64,000 nucleotides of DNA. Origin: Ignelater luminosus (Eukaryota > Arthropoda > Insecta > Coleoptera > Elateridae). Made by a program: the position numbers and the translations under genes. How positions within the stretch are numbered: position 1 is the stretch's first letter; every line of letters starts with the position of its first letter. Under the pieces are notes generated by a model. The model made no database searches and was not told the DNA's origin. It saw only the letters and a list, made by a program, of their open reading frames with translations. The stretch covers positions 135,279 through 199,278 of the forward strand of contig VTPC01000439.1 of NCBI GenBank assembly GCA_011009095.1, read 5' to 3'. Positions 1 to 14,660 of this stretch are shown here, piece by piece.

Positions 1-371
1 CTTGTAATTCGGAAACAAATAAACTCCCTTTTTCTAAAATATTCAGTTTTTTAAATGTAATAATAATACTGTAAACGACCCCCACTTTTGCTACAAGATA
101 CTAGTTAATAATTCTTTGTCTGATATTTTGTTTATCATAATAGGATATTTGGTGTTATAAATCACAAACATTAAAAAAATTTGAAATTGTTTATGATTAT
201 ATAATTCTAAAATCTGTATAGTGATGCTATTTAGTTAATGTTGTCTTTTACTGCCAAAATATTTACAATCTAACAAAAACCATTTTTCAAGCTATAAGTC
301 AATTAGGTAAATACTTTATTTACAAAATGTTTTCTTTTGTTGCTGGTATTTACGAGCTACTACAAGAGATT

Positions 372-489
372 AAGGTAAGTACCTTATTCATTGAACTGAC
401 AATCCGCCTTAAAGCCTGATGCAAAAGAGAAATTTTGTTAGAACGGACGTATCGTCAGACAAGTGTGCCCCGGTTTTTTTTGCCGTGAT
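372..489 (+). repeat. Partial copy of the 207-bp inverted-repeat element
   Basis: This stretch is about 85-90% identical by eye to 27083-27203. It shares GTAAGTACCTTATT, CTTAAAGCCTGATGCAAAAG, GACGTATCGTCAGACAAGTG and the end CCCCGGTTTTT-TTGCCG-GAT. Similarity stops at the same right end as the full copy. The left inverted end seen at 26997 is missing here, so this copy is truncated on its left side. Confidence 0.75.
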
Positions 490-3400
490 AGTGCAACCGT
501 TGAGTTTTTTACAAATAGAATCATTTTTGCTGCTTTCCATCATGGACTAACTACTTTCGATCAAGATTTTGTGAACATTAATTCAAAGCAGCAGCTGAAT
601 CTCATTGTTCAAAATGATAGCAACGTACTTAGCAACAGTGCCAACAGTAAACAAATTATCGCATGCGTGCGGTAATCTAAATGTTATCGCACGCCCGCGG
701 AAGTCTCAAACATTACGTTATCCCAGTGGGTGCGATTTATAAGATATATCTCACGGTTATACATAAAAAATTTAAAACACTCGAAAATCACTTTTTTTTT
801 AACACCTGAACGCTATCGGATTGTAAAAGTTATAAACGACTAAACGAGCGACACGTGCAACATCGCGCCATACAAACAAGAAAGCAAGAAATTACAAAAA
901 TGCGCATGTCAGAAATTTCAATTAGTACGTAAATTAACAAAAACCTGGGACCTTGCAAGCTTTTACGTTAAGTACTAAGTATAATTACTAATTGGTTTGA
1001 TTCTGAATGATTACATTGCTAGGAAAACTTACAAGGTTCTTCGGCTAAGTGTAATTACTAATTCTAATTACTAATTTAGGTATTGTGAATGAAGCTTTAG
1101 TTGTGAGGATCGTTCCACTTTGGACCCTACTGAAAAGGAAACTCCGACAGGAGCTATTATGTTCTCGAATCAAACTCCTTGGGGTTTCCCTAAAGTAACA
1201 ATATGATTCTGCTTACTTTTAGATTTATAGCTAGTTAGTCTCCTACATCAAACTCAGCTCTTAGAAATTATACGCCAGTCTCGTATTCTCATAGATTCCA
1301 TGAAATTGTACCTACCTTGGAATGGCATAGGTTGTGTCTCTTATTAGCTTTAGTGGACAAAATTCAGACCTGAAGGATTTGGAGACTTTGATTTTAACTC
1401 TTATCTACGTAGATGTGTTTTTGCGCAAAGAATTCAAGAAATTTAAAACTATTTTTCAAATAAAAGTGCTTTGCTATAGGTAAAATCCTATATCGAACTA
1501 CCAGTCTCAGCTCTTAAAATGTGTATTTCATGTAGACGTCACAATCTTGGCAGATGCCATGAAAAGGTCGTACTTGAAAACTTATAATCGTATAGTCTGT
1601 TTATTGTAGAAAAATCTTTACAAGATCATATGAATGCAAAATGATTTACTTAACGGTGATACAACCACGGAATTAAGTTATGATCTTGTTGCTTGCCGAA
1701 GCTCTAGAGTTTAGTATAATTTTTCATAAAAAGCTCTATAAGGGCACCCATATTTGATACTATACTGAGTACTGAATGAGATATTTCTTCACTACCAACT
1801 GTTTCATCATCAGGCCTTTACATCGCCAAGCAATTTCAACGTCGTTTTCACTTGCTCTTTATTTTTTGCCAACAATGGGCGCACCCGCCTTTACCTATGG
1901 ACAACAAAATATGTGTTTAGGGCCCTGAAAACTTTTAGAAACTTTTAACTTCTCGGTGCTATCTTTGTTGTCGAGCAGCAGACTATACAGTCTGTCCGGC
2001 TAAAGCGAGAGCTTTTATGGGAAACATTAGTGAAGGTTGGAGAAATTAATATGTCTAAACGCAAAAATGAGATAAGACGAAGAGACGGTAAAGAGTGGCT
2101 AAGTTCAGGAAAATCCTGACCCTCCACTCATTGCATACTCTTTTGCTCTCTTCTATTTTCAGAAATGTACAAAATGAAAACTAGCACAGGCTGCTAATCA
2201 TAAATAGTGCTAAACTGTTTAACACGATACTTTTCTTTTTATTTTCTTCATTTTCTCACATTTGGTTCTATAGGGCATAAGCAACTTCATAGTTTTGAAT
2301 TACTAAATTTCAGATATAGAAAATTCCATCCTAGTAAAGCTAAAAATCTTCTTTTTCTTCTTCATTTAGAAGGACCGAAACCTGTTTTGATATCTCTTTG
2401 ACTCTTGGTCCTTTTCTTTTCTCATTGCTGCAGCTGGCATTGTTAATAAATGATCCCACCATCTTCTCTAATTCTATCAGTTAAAGTTTGGACATTTAAC
2501 TCTTGTCTGATATCTATACTTCTACTAGTGTGTAGTGTTGTATATTTTATAGAAATTTCATTTCTGCAACTGTAACTTATTTACTGATATTTGTTTTTGG
2601 TATTTGTCCATGTCTCACATATGTTCATGTTGAACCTGCTACTGTGTTGAAAAACGTGAGGCCGCACATATTTTTGTTGTACTTAAATCTAAAACACCAA
2701 AACACGTATTTTTCTGTTATTCTGCTTTAGCTCCAGAATAAATCATTACTTAAATCTTTGGAGTTCAAAAAGAGAAAGTAAAGTCGTCTCGCAGTCTGAT
2801 TCTTCTTTAATCATGCTGTAATAAATCGCCTAGTTTACGAGAAGCTCGTTTTGGAAAATTTAGATTGGCGTATATTGTCAAGCAGTGCTTGAGCTCCAAA
2901 TACTGTATAGACGTAAAAGTTTGCTGAGAGCTTATTTCACTGTTTTGTGATGAATTAGTTACATATCGATGTAGAGTTTCTAATAAAAATTAGATAGATA
3001 AGGTTTCAAAGTTTATTTTGCACATCAGGCTAAAGGAGGCATTTTTAGATCTTGATAATTGAGGGGGGGGACATGGCCAATTGTGTGAACAAAAAAACTT
3101 GCCAAGGTCTGCGAAAAACTAGAAATCTACAAGAAGCTTGAAGATCTACAAGAATTTAAAACATTGCAACAAGTTAGAACGCTCCAAAATCCAAGAAACC
3201 TATAAGTATACTTGGGAAATGCTAGACAGGGACTGTTCATGATCTAACAAATGTGGATGGTATCAGAATACCATTAATTCAAATATAATGATTATCTTTT
3301 TGGAATGAGAATCCACCATAAAGCTGATTGATTGTTCATTTGTTCCTTCATTCAAAAGTCTTTTGACTTGGATATAATCAATCAAAAGTCATTTTATCGA

Positions 3401-6043
3401 TTAGTGGAACCTCTCGATCTTTGATGGGTTATTCTAAGTCAAGATGATCAAAGCAATACTTTTTTAACTATAGCTTCCTATTTCAAAAGCAGAACCCAAT
3501 ATTTGTGAACTTCCCTTGTAAGTATAGCAAACAAATCTCAAGTTCCACCAATGATGTTTCCACATCTGATAGTGAATTTATGTTCAGAGTAGTAAAATAC
3601 AGCTGTTAAAGTTGTCTGTTGCATTATAAATTCGTTCTAAGAGATACTAAGATGCACTCTCAAAAATAAGTTTGGGGCATGCTGAGATGAAGGAAATAAG
3701 TATGAAACAGTAAGAAGCAAAAATGTAAACGGAAATGGGAAGAGTATTATCAGATCGAAAATCATCTACCATATGCAAAAACTGCAATTAACGCCGGTGA
3801 CTAACGGTGGATAAATCTGCATGAAATAAAAAAGAAAGTTGTCTAATAAAACCCAGAAAAAATAGAAGAGAGTAAAGGTCTGCTGAATTTTAAAAAAGAA
3901 GAAGAATTTCGTTTTTGCTCTTCTTGATTTCCAATTCCTGCAGTTGAACTGATGTAGAACATTTTGTCTAGAAAACTTTTGATAAATCTAACGAAACTCG
4001 AAAATAGAAACAAACTGTGCAGTGCTGGAGTCTGAAACTGGATGTTTTAATTGCTAGTTTTATGAAAGATTCGCCAGTGATTATTAGGTATCACGGTTAC
4101 CATTTCTCGATGTAAGAACAAATACATCAAAAATTAAGATAGTAAGAATGCGCTTACGGCGAACGACCTTGGCAGTTTTTTCCAATGAACTGTGTCTCGA
4201 CTACACTTGTATTGTAGAATATAACATGTAATGGATAAGGTCAATATCTCTAATCTAGTAGGTTATATGGAAACTTTGATATAATCAGATTGTCCAAAAC
4301 ACTTTTGATTTAAGTAGCAAATGGAGATCGCCAAAAATAAAAGATTTATAAAGTGAAGCAATATAGAAGAGACCCTCAATTAAACTGATGCAAAATAAGA
4401 AGAAACTAAAAAGCTTTTTATTCGCGTAAAAATAAAGCTAAAAGGAAACACAAAAGAGAATAATTTGATTTTCCATAATTTCGCTATGAATATCTTTATT
4501 TTTTATTTATTTAGTGTAAAACCATCATGAAGTACGTAAAACGAAAACCGGTAATATTTCGTAATAATGAAAATTGTTAATTATACCACAATAAATGGTC
4601 CAACAGAAACAATAAAAAACTCATAATGGTTAAAATTAAAAATAAACAAAAATCAAAGCATTTAGTAATGGCATTTGTTTAACAAAAATATCAAAATAAT
4701 TACCTTAATTCTTTTTTATATTGTACAAATCATGCAAAATATGCGATTTTATCAAACAACTAATGGATCCATATTAAATAACCTTAATGTTATTTTATTA
4801 TTTAAAATTGACTTGAATATTTATTTATATTTGTTTTGTTGTTTTTAAAGTTTTTGCTTTACGCCAATAAAAGTTGATTTCATTTAAATGTATCCACTTT
4901 AATTATTGCAAATTCTATTAACATTTTAATGTATTTGTTGTGTTTTCCGAAAATGGTAGTATTATTTCTCAAGATAACTTTTTTCTAATAAGATCTTTTG
5001 ATTGTTTTTTATTTAGTTTTTGCATTATAAAAGTGAAAGAAATGATTTTGGAATATTAGAGATAACAATTAAATCAAATTGGTTTTGATCATTTTTAAGT
5101 TTTCTCTAGAAAACAGCAAAGGTGAATTTTTTCGAGCCTAAAGTTCAATTTTAAGAATGAGCATTTATAATCTGCCAAACGAGAAAAAAGAATCACTTTG
5201 TTGTTTTACTGTTACAATTAGTACTCATCAGTGTTTAACGGTAATGCTTTCGAAGACATTATCACAAATATGTGACTGTTGGATAATGAACTTCAGTGGT
5301 AATTAGGGCATCGTTTTAAAGACGTGTTCGTGCTAATGGAAGTTTGGTTTTATGTTGTTGTGTTGTAATAGTAAGGCACTACTAAATAGCGAAATATATA
5401 ATGTGTATGGGATGTGTGTATCAAGAATAAGACGAAGTAGTAGTACTAAGGAAATAGAACAGTAGAACGCTGCTGTTGAGTGTAGTATGTGCGTATATGC
5501 ATGAGAAAAGCGCTTTTCCTCTACTTTATCCGTTGGGGAAAGTGGTATAAATTGATTTCGTAAATGCAACCGCCACCTGGCAAAACCATTTACTACATAC
5601 GGCGATTTTCGTTCATGGCGATTCGATGATAAGAAAAAAATAAAAAAGGGATCATTTATGTTTTGCACCCCCCAGAGGTTGATTTAGAAAAGTGGACTCT
5701 AAGGTGAATTTCAGTAAAGGTATAAACGACAGCTTGGGTTCCGCGGTAAATATCTTACACTTTTAACTTAACATAACAATAAAAAAAGTACCCTAACATT
5801 GATTAGCCCCAAATGAGAGTTTTATGTTTTACGACCCATAAAAAGTCTTTTCAAAATGGCGTCCATCTTATTTTTATTACGCATTTTCTTCGTTCTGTAC
5901 CTTTAGCTGCAGTAAGCAATATATAGGAACATACATCAAGGGCTTTCGCTCTCACAAGTTACGACTTATCCTCGAGGAGCACCATGCTCCCCGCTAAGGG
6001 TCGATTGCAGTGGCGTACGCGTCGGATAAGGGCAGAATAACGC

Positions 6044-6077
6044 ATATACCCTAGCAACTACTGCAAGCAGGGTATAT
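6044..6077. repeat. Inverted repeat with 16-nt loop
   Basis: ATATACCCT (6044-6052) and AGGGTATAT (6069-6077) are perfect 9-bp complements around a 16-nt loop, in a locally GC-richer block (about 5940-6210). It could be a structured RNA or a paired binding site. No family is recognised. Confidence 0.4.
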
Positions 6078-6951
6078 ATTAGGTACGGTGCTCCCAAAAT
6101 CGATATGGTTTGTTTTGCGCGGAGGCAAGGGGGAGATAAGTAAGGGCGGAAGAGAAATACGCGCACTGTCGGGGTGAGGGGTGAATGCGTATGGTACGCC
6201 ATGTTACGATTTTAAGCACACAAAAAACATTTTACACATGAACATTGTAGTGTTTAGTCAATACGGGCTCGGGTCGCAATCACAAACACATTGACGAAAT
6301 GTGATTTTAAATTTGTGTTTTCCAACGTTCCATTCGTGAGTATGACTTGTGTAATTTAAAAATCCGGTAAATATAATTATTTTTTAATTTATTTTTGATT
6401 ACTCGTTATCTCAAATTTATTTACTTTCAGTCTAATTAAAATTTTATTTTCGTGTTATTAAGCCAAATTTTAATGTTCCCCTAACATGTAATTACATCAT
6501 TAAATTTTTATTATTTATAATTCGCAAAAAAGAGCCAGACATATACTCTCTATAAATAACAATATGCATATCCATCATTAATTTATAAACAAACAAATTT
6601 ATCCGGACGGAAAACTATAACGTTTCGAAATAATTAACAAAATTGTTTGACAAACAAAAACACCACCAAAACATGATACTCCTTCGGAATCTATCCGCCA
6701 AATGTCAAAAAAAATGCAATATGAAGAGAAACGTGCATTCATAAAACTGATATGCCAAAAAAATCCTAGACGAGATCAAACGCAGACAAAAAACAGTCTA
6801 CTAACTCCTTTTGCGGCACGAACCCAAATATTAAACTAATTATTACGTTTTCGCGACCGCACTTTGTAAATTCCCGGAAATATTTGCATATTCCTTGCTT
6901 TGGTGGGGGGTTGGGGGATGTTACGACGGAAAGGACGACCGATGCATACGG

Positions 6952-6978
6952 AAATGTGCGAAGGCCATTCGCACATTT
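6952..6978. repeat. 11-bp perfect inverted repeat
   Basis: AAATGTGCGAA (6952-6962) and TTCGCACATTT (6968-6978) are perfect reverse complements around GGCCA. They lie in a GC-richer stretch that also has a G-run (6903-6917). A dimeric protein-binding site or a small hairpin is possible. Confidence 0.5.
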
Positions 6979-9900
6979 GCACGTAGCGGAAGTGGCTTCC
7001 CTTTATGGAATATTTATGTTTTCGGATTAATTTTATTACTTTGTGCTCCTCACATTTAGCGCCACGACTCTCTTTAAATCTCGAACGCTTTATACTTTCA
7101 TTTTCTCTTTTTTTATATATTTTGTATGGAGCATTTTTATAAAACACGTTGCTGCTTGAAAAAAATGGCAGTTAAGAATATTTTCTTCTTCTTTCTGTTT
7201 CTTTTATATTTACGCAGTTTTTCTTTAAAATATTTTTCTTGCATTTATACTTCCTTCCTTTTATTCTTTTTAAATACTTCTTAAGTAAAAAAAGGAATTT
7301 AAAATTTTATAAAAAAGGAAAGAAAAACTGAGTTAATTAAATTCAGATGAGAGGAAAAAGCTTAACAAAATTCTCTCCAAAGTTGATATTGAGGTAGGTC
7401 GAAAGAAAACTGAAATGCAGCCAAATATGGAAGAGTTTAGGAAATATTCTACGAGAAAGATAATAATAGTTCTGCACAATTTATATTTCTTGCTTTTAGA
7501 AGAGAAAAAAATTTATGACTTCCAGCACCCAGTGGCTCAGTTAATTGGTAAATTTTATTGGGGTGGTAAAATTATATTGTTATAGAGGTAACTGAAAAGA
7601 ACATTTTTGAAAGTTAAAGTGGGCCAAGTCATATTTAACGGGATTAAGAAGTATTGAGGATTACTTGTAGTTTTGAACGATGCGACCAAAAGCAAAGCTA
7701 GAAATAAAATTTAAAATATTTTCAGACGGATAATGTTGTATTTATTTTTAAATTTTTATTTAAATTTAAAATTAGTACATAAGATTTTTAAAATCTTACC
7801 TATACTTAAACATTCAGGAATATTTAGAAATTTCAGGCAAAATCTAAAAACTCTAAAAAGTCTTATTTAGAAACTTGCAAATCTCAAGGATTAAAATATT
7901 AATTGTTTCTCATTCTGCCTGATTTACTATTTACATATTATGTATATTCTTGATTGCATTGCAAATGTAATTTAGTGGTGATGTTTATTTAGAACAATCC
8001 CTCAGGTTAGTTTGCTCGCTGCACCTTTTAGGCAATGTTGATTGGTGATTCACATGAATGAGTAGTAGACCAAAGAGACTTGTTCTGTTCTTACATACAA
8101 TTTTACAATTCTTTGAATACAAAATGGAGAAACAACCATATAAGTCAATTTGAAAGATATTGAAGAAGCATTTCCCTAGTTCCGTCTGGGCCTGTCATGC
8201 ACGCTTTCCCAGACATATTAGCTAAACTAATTAAGACAGAACCTAGACGCATTTCTAAATAAAAGAAGCTGCCAATAGAAAAAAAATGGAGAAATTCGTG
8301 TTGCTTTGTGGAATAATGGATTTTTTGGCCTTTGGGCAATCACAGTAAAATGATAATAAGCATAGTCCAAACCCAACAAAATAGGCAGGTCATACTGCCG
8401 CGCGGACCGAATCACAAGCAATGCATGCGTGGTGGGAGGCAAAAACCTAAAACGTCTGGACGATAGAATAAGCAAATAGTAGATCAAGAACCAATATTGT
8501 GAGTGTCACCATTTGAAAAGTCGTTAAGTTATCTCATTATAGCGTCTGAAGTTTCTGTGGGCTGTCTCTACCGTGCGTGATCGGTGCTTCTCAAGATTTT
8601 GACTTTTGATCTGTCATGGGGATCTCAAAAGTAATTAATTTTGCTGCGAGACAAGATAATCGATATTTAATAGCCATTCTGGAGAGTCATCAGCAGACGA
8701 ATACCTGATTTTCTTCTATAAAAATAATTTTGTTAATTCAGTTTGGTTTACAACCTAATCTAACAGCCATTTTTTCCAAGTGACCTATGCTGTTAGTCTC
8801 ACAACAAACTTGGTATCATTTGGTGACTCACCAATTGGAAAACACTAAACGAAATCACTGCGAAGGGAGCACATTTGAAATATTTAAAGGGGAAAGAAGA
8901 TCCTGCCAGATTTCAGCCTACATTGTTCCTATTGCAAACATGAAAAAACTCCTTTGCACTTTAACTAAATTTCTTACAAGTGTTATTGAGTTTTAATATT
9001 AAATCTCGATATCGAATTGAGTAGGTTCGCTTCAGAAATCGGGGAATCGAGAAATTGGTTTCTAAGTGACAGATGTATATAAATTCTTAATCTGCTGAAT
9101 TCTTTTTTATATATTATCATTCTTTTCTGGAAAAACATATATAAAGGTATCATTGACAGAAACCAAATTCAACATGAGATTATGCATAAACTTGCAGTTT
9201 CCGGTAATTTTCATATTTCTAAATACAAGACAAAATTGTACTGTACAAGATGTCCCAACATCCACAAGATACATTTCTTAATGTGATCTTGCGTCCCCTT
9301 TTGGTTGCAAGACGTCAAACCTTACGGCTGAGGTGCTTTATATGTGGAATTAATTTAAATACTTGTTTAATTGGCGAAAATCCAGGAAAAACACTTTTAA
9401 CACTAGCGCGCACAAGATTAATACACTAGAGGTCATCGTTAGGAATTATGTCACGTGTTTCAAGAGAAATTATCAAGAGTGTCAAACAAATTTGAATAAA
9501 AATAGAGAAATTTTCTTACCATTGGTTTAATTGAAGAAAAAAGCAGAACGGAATCATTTTTTGCGAATAAGTAAAAATTTAAAATCCCATAAAGGAAAAG
9601 CCACGAATTCTTAAGAAACTGATGATAATTAAAAATTAATAAATAAAAACTCCACAGAAACATCCCCTAGAGAAAATTAACCTTCTTTTAAAAATAGTTC
9701 TACTGTTTATTGTTCCTTATAAAAAGATTAATTCCCCCCCATTCTTATCTTTAACAGGCTTACCTAATCTCTACTAATTATCTACTCTAATTAAAATAAT
9801 CGTCTTTATTTAGACCAAAGAAAATATACACAATGCTCACTTTTTTCTAACAACCATACAGCTGAATAATTTTATTATTTAAATGTGTATAACACCTTTA

Positions 9901-12900
9901 CTTTATTAAATAAATAAAATATTCAATTGCCATTTCCGCTTGCTCATACATGATGTAGTATTATTAACAGCACCACAAATAAATAAAAAAAAAGAATGAA
10001 GAAGAGATAGATACGGCTTCATCTGTACGGTCGGTGTATAATATTCGTTCACGTATTGCTTCCTATTTTAAACGGAAATATTTATATACATAAATATAAT
10101 TGAAATTTAAATATGGAAAGTTGTGTTGTGTACGGCAGATGTTCATTTTTAGTTGATAAAAGTAAACTGTTGTGTGAGAAAGTTAGGGTTTAATAATATC
10201 ATAAATTTATCTAAGAAAAATTAGACGAAAATTAACATCCAGACGTGAAATTTATAATAATAAGGATATTTTATACAGTTTTGTATCGAATAAATATCAT
10301 TTAAATTTTTAGATTTAGATTATTTGAAAGACACAAACATAAACATAAAAGATTGTTAAATTTGGATGATTTCAAGAAACAAGCACTGAGCGTGGGCGAG
10401 ATCTCACTGTTGGTCTGCATTTCCGTCGTTTACAACACACTAATAATAAGAATATTGAACTTAACATGTACTATTTTCTTGGAAACTATAAATATTATTT
10501 GTTTTAATGTATTTGCCTATTCCAATTAGGTGATGTTGGAAACATTTGACTTCTCAAGTTGGTTATGTGTTGCTAGTAATTAAATTTCAATCATTTTCAA
10601 TAAACTGGTGTTTTATTAATTTATACCCTAACTGTTAATTTAATTTCTCTGCCAGAAAGTTAACATATTTCTGTAGGTGAATTTGTCATTGTTTGATGTA
10701 GGAGTATGATATAAAATGTTGCTCTATTGTTTTGATCTATAACATTAATTTTCCTTTATTGTTTTACATTAATAGGCTTTTGTCGAGATTTTGAAATATC
10801 ACAGTTATGATCATGCTAAAGAATCTTCCATTAGCAAGGAGAAATATTTCTTGGAAGTTTCAGCTGTCGAAGACCACTGTCACAGAATCTACACCTGAGA
10901 CCTATTTTTGTATTCGTTGTATTTTTTCCTTCTTTACTCTTACGAGAAGACTTTTCGTTTTGGATCAAGATTTAAACGTTAGTACCATATAAGGAAATAA
11001 ATATTAATAATACAAATTTAAATAAGTAGGAAAAGCCTTGGATTCCCGACGAAATACTTTAAGAAGAATATAATCACTTTTTTTTAACATAACCATTATT
11101 GTACAATTTGTTTCCTATTATTAAATTATATCAACCCATCCATGGTAAAATCATACCCTTGAGAAAGGAAGGTATCAATAGTAGACGGTTGTGTTTGGGA
11201 AACATTCTAATAACAAACAAAATAATACTTAATAAAATCTCGGGAATTGGTAGTGAAGATCAGTAGCAAGATCTTTTTAACTTGATGTCCTTTGGTGATG
11301 AAGCGACAATTGATAAAAGACCTCTTCTAGCAAATCTATAAGTATACCTGCATAGACCAAAACAATTGCAATGGGTTAAGATCACAGTTTATGGTACATC
11401 AACAAAACCGTTACGTTTTCCTCAGAAAACCTTAATACATCCCCGTCAAAAAACCGCGAAGTTCACTTATTCACATAGTTTTGATGTGGTGCAGTCTTTC
11501 TAAAATCCACAACTTGTTGTCTTTGCAAAACAGAATTTTCTGGTCATTGAGTTACTCATTCACAAATCTGTTTGACAACTGGAAACCACTCATTGTCATT
11601 GTATTGATCCAATTCGTTTTGGAAAAAGAATGACAACTTGCACTAATTAATTGAACTTCGGTTGCTCTTTCTATAAATTTATAACCATTTATTGCATACA
11701 TATGAATATCAAATGATATTGAAATCAGTCCTGTTTGCTTTTTGGCCATTTCAGAATTTGTTATTTTTTAACATTGAAAGAGCCACTGTTCATAGAAATC
11801 AGAAATCTTTGCGAAAAGTCAACATTGTTTTAAATAGACAAGAATTTTATGTTTGTTAAGTTTTCGCAGACTTTTCCCGAAACATCCTGAACAAATAAAT
11901 TAGGCTAGTATACCTTAGGATTAATAAAGTCTTAATTTTTTTGGTTTGGCAAAAAAGCTGATTCTTTTTGGAAATACTGACAAGGAAAGCTGACGTTTTC
12001 CCCTTCTTTTCAAATAAAGATAAAATATGATGATTTTGGATTCGACTCCATAGTTATAGAAAGAAGGATTATCTACCACCCTGTTAGTACTCCATTAAAA
12101 AAGCTCTGATGTAGTTTAGAACATAACACGTAATTGACCGACTTACTTAAGGGGGATATATGTACAATCTTTTGCATAATGTCGCAATTCATTATTGTAG
12201 TTAGTAGATTACTCAAATACACAAGATCTAACTTAGCACTAGTCAGGCAAAATATATTGTCTAAGAGTATATATAGAGAATTTGGATAAATTATACGAAA
12301 TTAGACTTTGTGTATTTTGTTAATCAATTATTTAACACACCGACTTGACGATATGCCAACTAGAAATTTTGACATAGCGCTTCTATTATATGGATGGACT
12401 ATTCTTCTCCAACACAACTACTGGAACTGACAGTATGGTCTATTTGAAGAAAACGGACAGTTTCGAAAAAGATATGAAAACCTGATCTGCAAGCTCGGAA
12501 ACTGTTTTTAAAAGCAACAAAGTCACAAAATTCTACCACTTAGTTTCTTTTAACCTGTGAGTCCTAAATCACCCTTGTATTTTCTTTTCTCCTTCAACAG
12601 AACTGGACTAAGCAAAATTATTTTCAGTACTAATTAGTTCTTGATTTAGAAAAATTTCATACATACAATTCTGTCGTTTACTTGTAGTATATATATCATG
12701 TAAGATCACTTCTTTTACCAAACAAATATTTGGACATTTTGACCGAAAAGAGCACCAAAGTAAGCTCAGTTGTTATTGTTTTGTGGTTGGGGTTTCAAGT
12801 AGTGAGTACCTTGGAACTCATGGCTTCAACTAGAATTTAGCCAAACTGCAACTCGTAATCACATAGGACATTTTACATCTCTTTCCATTTTGATTTCGTT

Positions 12901-14329
12901 GAGTAGTTTGCAAGCTCATTTGTAGAATGCATTATTTAGTTCTGTACAAGGGATTCTGAAGAAATATTCCAAAAATGGCAATGAAAATTACCTTCTTGAG
13001 AAAAGTTTTGGATACCAAGCCAACACCGAAATTATGATGCTAAACTTAACTTTTATTACAATAACATTCTACAATATTGTTAAAATTTCTTGATTGCCAT
13101 GATTTTCTTGTTGGGTTGTTTTTTCCCTATACCTCACCCTATTAACTTCATGCTTCAGTACTGTTGGTAAATTATCAAAAAGTTTTTTCCTACTTAGTTT
13201 TAATTAGTTTGATAATTTAGGTTTTCAACTTTCTTTTTAGTCACCTCTAAAATTTCTTGAGAATTACTTCTTTAAATCAATTAGAAATTAAGAAATGAGA
13301 AATCATAGTTCAAAAACTGTTATAAATATGGAAAACACATTTAAAGCCTTACCTGTAAGAAAACCTTTAGAACAAGCGCTATATTCAATATTATTTTAAT
13401 CTGTTTAATAAACAAAACTCCGTAGGCCAAAAAATAGAAGCCAATCATTACATAAAATAAAAAAGATTCTCAACAAAAAAATATAAACTCTCTCCAAAAA
13501 CAATCTGTCATGTTTACTATGATTATCTTATATCTATTCAATGCCATTTTCTTTTTTCTGATAAATCTTGACCTATTTTCATTTTAATTTTTGTTATTAG
13601 ACTTAATTTTGATTATTTAATTACTAAGGAACTTTATATATATTTAATCTAATCCATAAAAAAGTATAAAAAGCGAAGAAACTCCTAATGAATAAAATTC
13701 CAATCTGAATTAATCTTCTACTACATTTTACGTATAGAAAGAATGCAAACTTGAGAGAGGTTTAAAAATATTTTTAGCTTTTCGGCTTATTCCAAATACG
13801 ATATTACAAAATAAATTTATGAAAATGAAAACAAATTTTATTTCTGTTTATAAATATTAGTTTACCCCTGCAGTACAACGTAAACAAACCGTGCGGAGAT
13901 TAATATTTTGATTCGTTTAGTCTTCCATTATATTTTGCAAAAAAAATAGAAAAAAACAGAAATGAAAAGCAAGCAATATAAAAAGGAAACAGTCAGTTTT
14001 GCCACACCATACGTATAACATTCGATTTTTATTTTATTCGCTTCTTTTCACCTCCCGTTTTATTCCCTCCGTGTGATAGGAAATACTCGGGAGCTTAATT
14101 GCGACATTTTTCACATGGTTTGGGCAATACCCGATGATTCTCCCCCTACAAATCTGACTATGCTAATTTGAAAGTTCCAATTTAAAAAGCAAATATGGGT
14201 CAGAAAACAAGTTTAGAAGAATAATTCCTTTTTTATGTTTTATCTTTTTTTAGCGAGGCGAGTTTGTTTTTTTTTTGAATACACCCTGTAGAAATGCTTT
14301 TTTATCATTGTATTGAGAAATTGTGCAAA

Positions 14330-14660
14330 TCGAGAACACTAGTGCACTGTTGCAGTGTAAAACGGGCTCAGAAGATACGGACATGACCGGTTTTTCTGAT
14401 CTCGGCAAACCAGCAGCCATGATGGCAAGCTAAGTGGCACCGAGAGCAAGTACTGCTCAAATGGTAGTAGGCGGTAAACGCGGCAGGTCGACGCGCAAGT
14501 GTTCTGCACGCACAAGTAAGAGCAAACCCGCGGTTCGCAGCGATTGTTTCAACAATTGCAACCGCCTTGGCTGCACTCGATGGATGATGCTACTACGGTT
14601 GTTGATTGTTGATGCGATTGTTGAAAAGTGCAGTGTTTTGTTTATTTTTTTTTATGTATA
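14330..14660 (+). promoter_or_regulatory. CpG-rich block, candidate promoter or untranslated first exon
   Basis: Against a background of very AT-rich DNA, this block is rich in CpG (CGGCAGGTCGACGCGCAAG, CGCGGTTCGCAGCG). It contains donor-like sites at 14515 (CAA|GTAAGA) and 14485 (GCAG|GTCGAC). The nominal open frame at 14434-14664 shows no domain. The position, about 15 kb upstream of the first coding exon, suits a distant 5' exon of abrupt, but nothing in the sequence ties the two together. It could equally be an unrelated conserved regulatory element. Confidence 0.3.

Larger units (their letters stand above)
490..14329. other. Upstream AT-rich sequence, no gene recognised
   Basis: No open frame here shows a recognisable domain or conserved motif; the longest (5333-5668, minus, 111 codons) is low-information. 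A less AT-rich stretch at about 5940-6210 and another at 6890-7060 each contain a short perfect inverted repeat, listed separately. No tRNA or rRNA gene was recognised. Confidence 0.5.
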
